From the NCBI GenBank assembly GCA_964397085.1, contig CAYNHH010000016.1:1-17077 (forward strand): a stretch of DNA of 17,077 nucleotides. The letters are read 5' to 3'. The notes below the pieces were generated by a model. The model did not search any database. It was not told the origin of the DNA and worked only from the letters and a program-made list of their open reading frames with translations. The translations under genes and the position numbers were made by a program. Within the stretch, counting starts at the first letter, position 1. Each line of letters opens with the position of its first letter. The stretch comes from CAILAD01 sp964397085. GTDB taxonomy: Bacteria > Patescibacteriota > Saccharimonadia > CAILAD01 > BJGX01. Shown here piece by piece: positions 13,792-17,077 of this stretch.

Positions 13792-13910
13792 CTATTTTGC
13801 AAAAAGAGCTTCAAACTTGGGCTTGTCCCAACCAATAATAATTTCACCTTTGATATCTGTGACTGGCTCACCCATTTGGCCAGATTTGTCGATCATTTTT
13901 GGGGTTTGCT
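13792..13910 (-). pseudogene. truncated duplicate of the glutaredoxin 3' end
   Basis: The minus strand encodes MIDKSGQMGEPVTDIKGEII and on to the terminal FEALFAK and TAG (13792), nearly identical to residues 51-84 of the glutaredoxin at 15768-16022. The active-site half is absent. Over 34 codons there are ten base differences: nine synonymous and one replacement, Val60 to Glu, next to the cis-proline. The frame is continuous with the upstream 219-residue gene and separated from it by that gene's TAA. An ATG at 13896 could open a 34-codon ORF. Downstream bases shared with the real glutaredoxin 3' flank (GCTTGTTA) show that the copy included intergenic DNA. Confidence 0.85.
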
Positions 13911-13923
13911 TAAACTCCAGTTT

Positions 13924-14583
13924 TTACTGGACGGGGTATATTTCTATTGAGGCGACAGGATATGTCGCATTCTGATTTTTATTATTTTCTAAATATAGAC
14001 TGATATTCTTGAACTGTATTGCTGGAATGGGTTTTCCGCTATTAAAACATCCGTATGTATCACTTTTTGTAGTGAATCCATATATAGGTGATACTGGCGA
14101 AAAGCCCGATAGTTGCATTGAGAGGTGTGAGTTCGGATCGGCTGGTTTCTGTACAAATGCACAAATCTGTAATTGTTTGTTGTTCTTAAAGTTTACAAAC
14201 TGGCCACTACTCATAAATAGAATGTTTGAGTTGTTCTCTACCAGGCAAGCGTTGAGTCCTGATATACTTTTATAGTTCTGATAAATCGTACAGCTACTAA
14301 AGGCACCTCTACCATTTACATTACCAACTGTAACATTCTTGTAAGGATTACCTGCAGTCTGTAGACTATAACCCTCGCCGATAATTGGAACCGCAGGTAT
14401 TGACAATGTCTGAGAAGGTACGGGGGATGAGGATGCATGGCTAAATTTTAAAATTGCTATACCAATAACTGCCACAGCAACTACCAACACGACTGCCATC
14501 CACCATTTGAATGTAAACTGAGTTAGTTGTGTTGATTTAGAAACGTTACTTTTTGTTTTTGAAGTTGGTTTTTTTGTTGCCAT
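13924..14583 (-). CDS. leader-family exported protein, four-Cys payload
   Basis: This 219-residue member of the leader family has residues 1-53 closely matching those of the 180-residue paralogue, including TKSNVSKSTQLTQFTFKWWM, a membrane helix (about 29-45) and SHA (48-50). The payload (about 54-219) is of unknown family, rich in Ser, Asn and Gln, with four cysteines (98, 113, 141, 179) that could form two disulfides outside the cell. It contains YGCFNSGKPIPAIQFKNISL (177-196), similar to the GCAFGKPVPG stretch of the paralogue. An AGG ribosome site lies about 7 nt before the ATG. Its TAA is followed in frame by the glutaredoxin-tail duplicate, so readthrough would add 43 residues. Adhesin or surface-binding roles are possible but unsupported. 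Confidence 0.75.
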   Translation of the reverse strand: MATKKPTSKTKSNVSKSTQLTQFTFKWWMAVVLVVAVAVIGIAILKFSHASSSPVPSQTLSIPAVPIIGEGYSLQTAGNPYKNVTVGNVNGRGAFSSCTIYQNYKSISGLNACLVENNSNILFMSSGQFVNFKNNKQLQICAFVQKPADPNSHLSMQLSGFSPVSPIYGFTTKSDTYGCFNSGKPIPAIQFKNISLYLENNKNQNATYPVASIEIYPVQ

Positions 14584-14610
14584 ATTTTACCTGATTAAAC
14601 ATTTGAGGTT

Positions 14611-14639
14611 ATTATACTAGTTATGGTTACTTATTACAA
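14611..14639 (-). promoter_or_regulatory. promoter of the 219-residue leader-family gene
   Basis: TTGTAA (14639-14634), a 17-nt spacer and consensus TATAAT (14616-14611), about 27 nt before the ATG. The leader sequence after it is clearly related to the 5' flank of the CHAP paralogue. Confidence 0.6.
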
Positions 14640-14674
14640 TGTAGCTTGAATAATCATCAAGCCCATATGTGCCA

Positions 14675-15718
14675 TTAAAGTGGCAATTCATTGCCTGGTG
14701 CTCGTATGTAGCCAATAATTGTAGTATCTGTAAGTGCATGAGCCCGTACACCTACAATATTTTTTGCATCTTCAACATATGGTGCTTGGTTGTTTGGGTC
14801 TACTCGTACATTACCTTCGCGGGTGATTACAAAACGTTGTTTTGTTTGGGGGTCTTCAACTGTAGAAACTACAATTCCTACATGATCAAAAAAGTTATCT
14901 CCATTCTTTTCATAAGCTATCATATCACCAGCTCTTGGAACATACCCCCCAGCCGTGACTACTGAGCTGGGTACAGTACGTGCAAGATTGGTATACACCA
15001 ATTCATTAACAGTGGGTATTAAATAATTAGGGTATGCACCTATTGGAGCGTCATTCACTCCATAAATATAACTGGCAAATAATGCACACCATGCATAACC
15101 AGAATAGGATTTTAAAGGAAAGTAGCTTTGTGTAAATTGATAAAAACAATTACCTGTGGTGCCTAGCCAATTTCTGGCAGTTTGGCTAATCTTTGATCCT
15201 GGTTTTTCAGAGAATATTGTTTTGTAGCTGTTCTGACTTACTACTCCGTCACTACCGTCTACTACAGGATACTTTGCTTGGGATGGCTCAGTTATTGGCC
15301 CGCCATTACATTCTTGTAATGGTACTTTTGGTATTGCAGGTTTCGTAGGTTCTACGCTGGCAGTCTGTACCTGATTACTCGTAGCACTACGCGAAATATT
15401 ACTTTGAATTTGAGCTGCATTACCTACTCGTTTGTGATAATCAGTGTAGGTGTTCAAAAAGGCAATTGCCATGCATCGCTGATAAGATTGTGACTGTGCA
15501 AGATCTTTTGAAGTTGCGATTATGGCCGAAGTATCAACTGTAGGTGCGCAATTTACAGAAACCGGTGATGTACTTGCATGACTATTGCGAAGTACTACAA
15601 TCCCAATAACAGCTACAACCCATATCAGAATCAGTCCCATCCACCAGCGAAATGTAAACTTGGTTAATTTGGTAGTTTTTGAAGTATTTGGTCTGGTTCT
15701 TGGTTTTTGTGTTGCCAT
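14675..15718 (-). CDS. leader-family exported CHAP-type peptidoglycan hydrolase
   Basis: The 347 residues begin with the family leader in a more diverged form (NTSKTTKLTKFTFRWWM, helix about 27-43, SHA 46-48). A Ser/Thr/Gln-rich spacer with Cys57, Cys82 and Cys137 follows. Residues 178-340 are a CHAP/NlpC-P60-like domain: GYAWCALFASYIYG with the nucleophile Cys211, VPRAGDMIAYE (260-270), FDHVGIVVS with His279, and ITREGN with Glu301 as the third residue. Such enzymes are amidases or endopeptidases that cut peptidoglycan stem peptides. Export suggests action on the cell's own wall or on a host wall. It follows glutaredoxin after 49 nt; I see only a weak promoter between, so co-transcription is plausible. 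Confidence 0.85.
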   Translation of the reverse strand: MATQKPRTRPNTSKTTKLTKFTFRWWMGLILIWVVAVIGIVVLRNSHASTSPVSVNCAPTVDTSAIIATSKDLAQSQSYQRCMAIAFLNTYTDYHKRVGNAAQIQSNISRSATSNQVQTASVEPTKPAIPKVPLQECNGGPITEPSQAKYPVVDGSDGVVSQNSYKTIFSEKPGSKISQTARNWLGTTGNCFYQFTQSYFPLKSYSGYAWCALFASYIYGVNDAPIGAYPNYLIPTVNELVYTNLARTVPSSVVTAGGYVPRAGDMIAYEKNGDNFFDHVGIVVSTVEDPQTKQRFVITREGNVRVDPNNQAPYVEDAKNIVGVRAHALTDTTIIGYIRAPGNELPL

Positions 15719-15767
15719 AATTTTGCTCGTTAAAAATTTGAGTTAATACTAACAAGCTAATTAATAA

Positions 15768-16022
15768 CTATTTTGCAAAGAGTGCTTCAAATTTTGGCTT
15801 GTCCCAGCCAATGATAATTTCGCCTTTGATATCTGTAACCGGCACACCCATTTGGCCAGATTTGTCGATCATCTCTTGGGCTTTGGCAGGATCTGCCTGT
15901 ACATCAATCTTTTCATATTCATAGCCTTTTTCATCAAGGTATGCCTCTACATGCTTACAGAACTGGCACCATGGAGTGCTGTATATAATTGCTTTCTCTT
16001 TAGTAGTATCTGTTTTGGCCAT
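15768..16022 (-). CDS. glutaredoxin/NrdH-like thiol oxidoreductase
   Basis: This is a complete 84-residue thioredoxin-fold protein. YSTPWCQFC (14-22) places the dithiol active site at Cys19 and Cys22, in a CQFC form rather than the common CPYC. The cis-proline is Pro61 in GVPV, and GEIIIGWDKPKFEALF forms the end. It probably reduces disulfides or passes electrons to ribonucleotide reductase, with the nearby TrxB-like protein as a possible reductant, since NrdH-type proteins use thioredoxin reductase. An AAGGGG ribosome site lies about 6 nt upstream. The gene lies between the tail-anchored protein (16-nt gap) and the CHAP enzyme. Its last third is the source or sister of the duplicate at 13792-13910. 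Confidence 0.9.
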   Translation of the reverse strand: MAKTDTTKEKAIIYSTPWCQFCKHVEAYLDEKGYEYEKIDVQADPAKAQEMIDKSGQMGVPVTDIKGEIIIGWDKPKFEALFAK

Positions 16023-16038
16023 AATTTTCCCCTTTAAT

Positions 16039-16590
16039 TTACTTAGTAGTAGATGTTATTAGTATAACAGCCACAGCTGCGATTGCCACAACTACAACAA
16101 TACCAACACCAATTAATATCCACTTGAGTTTACCGCTTTTTTTGGCTGGAGCCGGTGCAGTGTCTGCAGAATTTTCTGCTTCTGGTTTTGCAAGATTGAG
16201 ATCATCTACTTTTTTTTCTGGCTCTGGAGTAACTGGGCTTGTAGGCGCCTCTACATTTAATTCTTGCTCGACTGGAGTGGTATCGACAGGCTTTGGGGTA
16301 TCTGTTGGACTTGCAACTTTTACACTGACAGGACCAGCGGGGGTGGGTTCTTTTGTACCCTCTTGTGCTTCGTTCAGCAATGGAGAGTCAGCAACAGAAG
16401 ATGAGGCGTTCTTGAGATCTATCACATGAGCACTAGTAGGCTGTGATGGTCCTGATATTGTTGTACTAGTGGAGTCTTGTGGTTTGGGTTGCGCAGAAGG
16501 CGACATTGCTACTCCACCGCGCATTACTCCATCCATATTTGGTTTGCCTGGTAAGAAATCACTACTTTTGGTCTGGTTACTGTCTTGCAC
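16039..16590 (-). CDS. proline/threonine-rich tail-anchored protein, unknown family
   Basis: The 183-residue protein starts at GTG 16590, supported by AAGGAG (16604-16599) 8 nt upstream. Residues 1-150 are low complexity, rich in Pro, Ser, Thr, Ala and Glu, with no recognisable domain and probably disordered. KKSGKLK and a single hydrophobic helix (about 157-178) end the protein, followed by TSTTK. This is a tail-anchor layout with a cytoplasmic N-terminus, although the opposite orientation cannot be excluded. There are no cysteines. Glutaredoxin follows after 16 nt, so the two are probably co-transcribed. Function is unknown. Confidence 0.75.
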   Translation of the reverse strand: MQDSNQTKSSDFLPGKPNMDGVMRGGVAMSPSAQPKPQDSTSTTISGPSQPTSAHVIDLKNASSSVADSPLLNEAQEGTKEPTPAGPVSVKVASPTDTPKPVDTTPVEQELNVEAPTSPVTPEPEKKVDDLNLAKPEAENSADTAPAPAKKSGKLKWILIGVGIVVVVAIAAVAVILITSTTK

Positions 16591-16612
16591 TTAAATGTCT
16601 CCTTGTGATGCC

Positions 16613-16618
16613 ATTATA
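16613..16618 (-). promoter_or_regulatory. -10 box of the tail-anchored gene
   Basis: TATAAT (16618-16613) lies 22 nt upstream of GTG 16590, leaving room for the AAGGAG site. The -35 (ACTACA, 17 nt upstream) is weak. Confidence 0.45.
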
Positions 16619-16679
16619 ATAAAAGTTGTTATGCTTGTAGTGTTCTATTTTAGCTTATCTCGCACATGAGGTCAATTCA

Positions 16680-17077
16680 TTACTCATCTGTAAAACGAGC
16701 AATATATTTGGCCGCACAAATAGCGGCTTTGGCACCTTCACCAGCTGCAGTAATAATTTGTTTCTCTGGAATATCAGTAATGTCACCCGCTGCAAATATA
16801 CCGTCTACAGAGGTTGCATTGCTCTTATCAATAATAATTTCACCCATCTTATTGAGCTTGATGAGATCCTTGAGATACTCAGTGGCTGGTAAGCTGCCTA
16901 CTTCTATGAATACCCCCTCTACTGCAATGTCACTTGGTGACTTTTCTTTGTGGTTTTGCACCGTAATAGACTCTACAAACTTTTCACCGTTGATCTTTAC
17001 CACCTCTGTGTCGTTGAGTACTCTGATATGGTGCGCTGAAGTGATCTTATCGATCATTACAGGATCACCAGTGAGCT
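16680..17077 (-). CDS. thioredoxin reductase-like flavoprotein, C-terminal part
   Basis: The frame runs off the window edge, so only the C-terminal 131 or so residues are seen. The stop is TAA at 16680-16682. The visible part begins around LTGDPVMIDKI and shows the end of an NADPH-binding domain and the final FAD motif GIFAAGDITDIPEKQIITAAGEGAKAA, characteristic of TrxB and related pyridine-nucleotide disulfide reductases. The CxxC motif and dinucleotide folds lie outside. It may supply electrons to the glutaredoxin two genes downstream. A ferredoxin-NADP reductase of the TrxB family cannot be ruled out without the N-terminal half. Confidence 0.85.
   Translation of the reverse strand, partial: LTGDPVMIDKITSAHHIRVLNDTEVVKINGEKFVESITVQNHKEKSPSDIAVEGVFIEVGSLPATEYLKDLIKLNKMGEIIIDKSNATSVDGIFAAGDITDIPEKQIITAAGEGAKAAICAAKYIARFTDE

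Noticed and set aside
1..17077. Alternative genetic code (TGA as glycine)
   Set aside because: TGA ends uvrB and the holin-like gene at the expected family lengths, and no conserved gene has an internal TGA.
1..17077. CRISPR array, transposase or integrase gene
   Set aside because: I saw no regularly spaced direct repeats and no frame with transposase or integrase motifs; the tRNA-end repeat stands without a mobile gene.

Overview
The window looks like chromosomal DNA of a small-genome, ultra-reduced bacterium of the Patescibacteria/CPR type, most likely Candidatus Saccharibacteria (TM7). This is inferred from gene content and style, not from a marker gene. The evidence is moderate to low GC, tightly packed genes with ATGA overlaps, many small membrane-anchored proteins of unknown family, two exported peptidoglycan-active enzymes and standard stop codons. 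TGA clearly ends uvrB and the holin-like gene, so the TGA=Gly code of Gracilibacteria is excluded.

Layout. Positions 1-196 are non-coding, with a damaged tRNA-Leu-like 5' half on the minus strand and several short hairpins. At 197-2154 (minus) lie a GlcD/D-lactate-dehydrogenase-type flavoprotein and a small membrane protein. Divergent from them, 2239-3105 (plus) encodes an exported Rpf/lysozyme-like enzyme with an Ig-like C-terminal domain. Positions 3106-3397 hold a complete tRNA-Leu(CAG), two strong hairpins and a displaced second copy of the tRNA 3' end. The operon at 5720-3398 (minus) encodes a holin-4-like membrane protein, SecG and a membrane-anchored oligopeptide-binding protein. uvrC (7188-5761), uvrA (10503-7684) and uvrB (13105-11117, overlapping a NUDIX gene) give a complete excision nuclease within 7.4 kb. 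Between uvrC and uvrA, on the plus strand, lies a 95-codon gene of different composition, followed by a possible 9-codon ORF and two hairpins.

The last 4 kb (13182-16590, minus) is the most unusual part. Three genes share an almost identical N-terminal export leader (a basic TKSNVSKST-like segment, FKWWM, a membrane helix, then SHA) but carry unrelated C-terminal payloads. One payload is a CHAP amidase and two are small Cys-containing beta-rich domains of unknown family. They sit downstream of a glutaredoxin gene. The 3' third of that glutaredoxin gene is duplicated in front of the last family member. The copy differs at nine synonymous sites and only one non-synonymous site, and it lies in frame behind the stop codon of the preceding payload gene. 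A proline/threonine-rich tail-anchored protein and a truncated thioredoxin-reductase-like gene end the window.

Working together: the UvrABC genes give nucleotide excision repair. SecG, the leader family, the CHAP and Rpf-like enzymes and the peptide-binding protein point to export and surface work, plausibly remodelling of self or host cell wall in an epibiont. Glutaredoxin and TrxB-like proteins handle thiol chemistry. Four genes (glcD-like, holin-like, uvrC, uvrB) have a -10 box exactly 6 nt before the start codon and are predicted to be leaderless. Others use clear Shine-Dalgarno sites, so two initiation modes seem to coexist.
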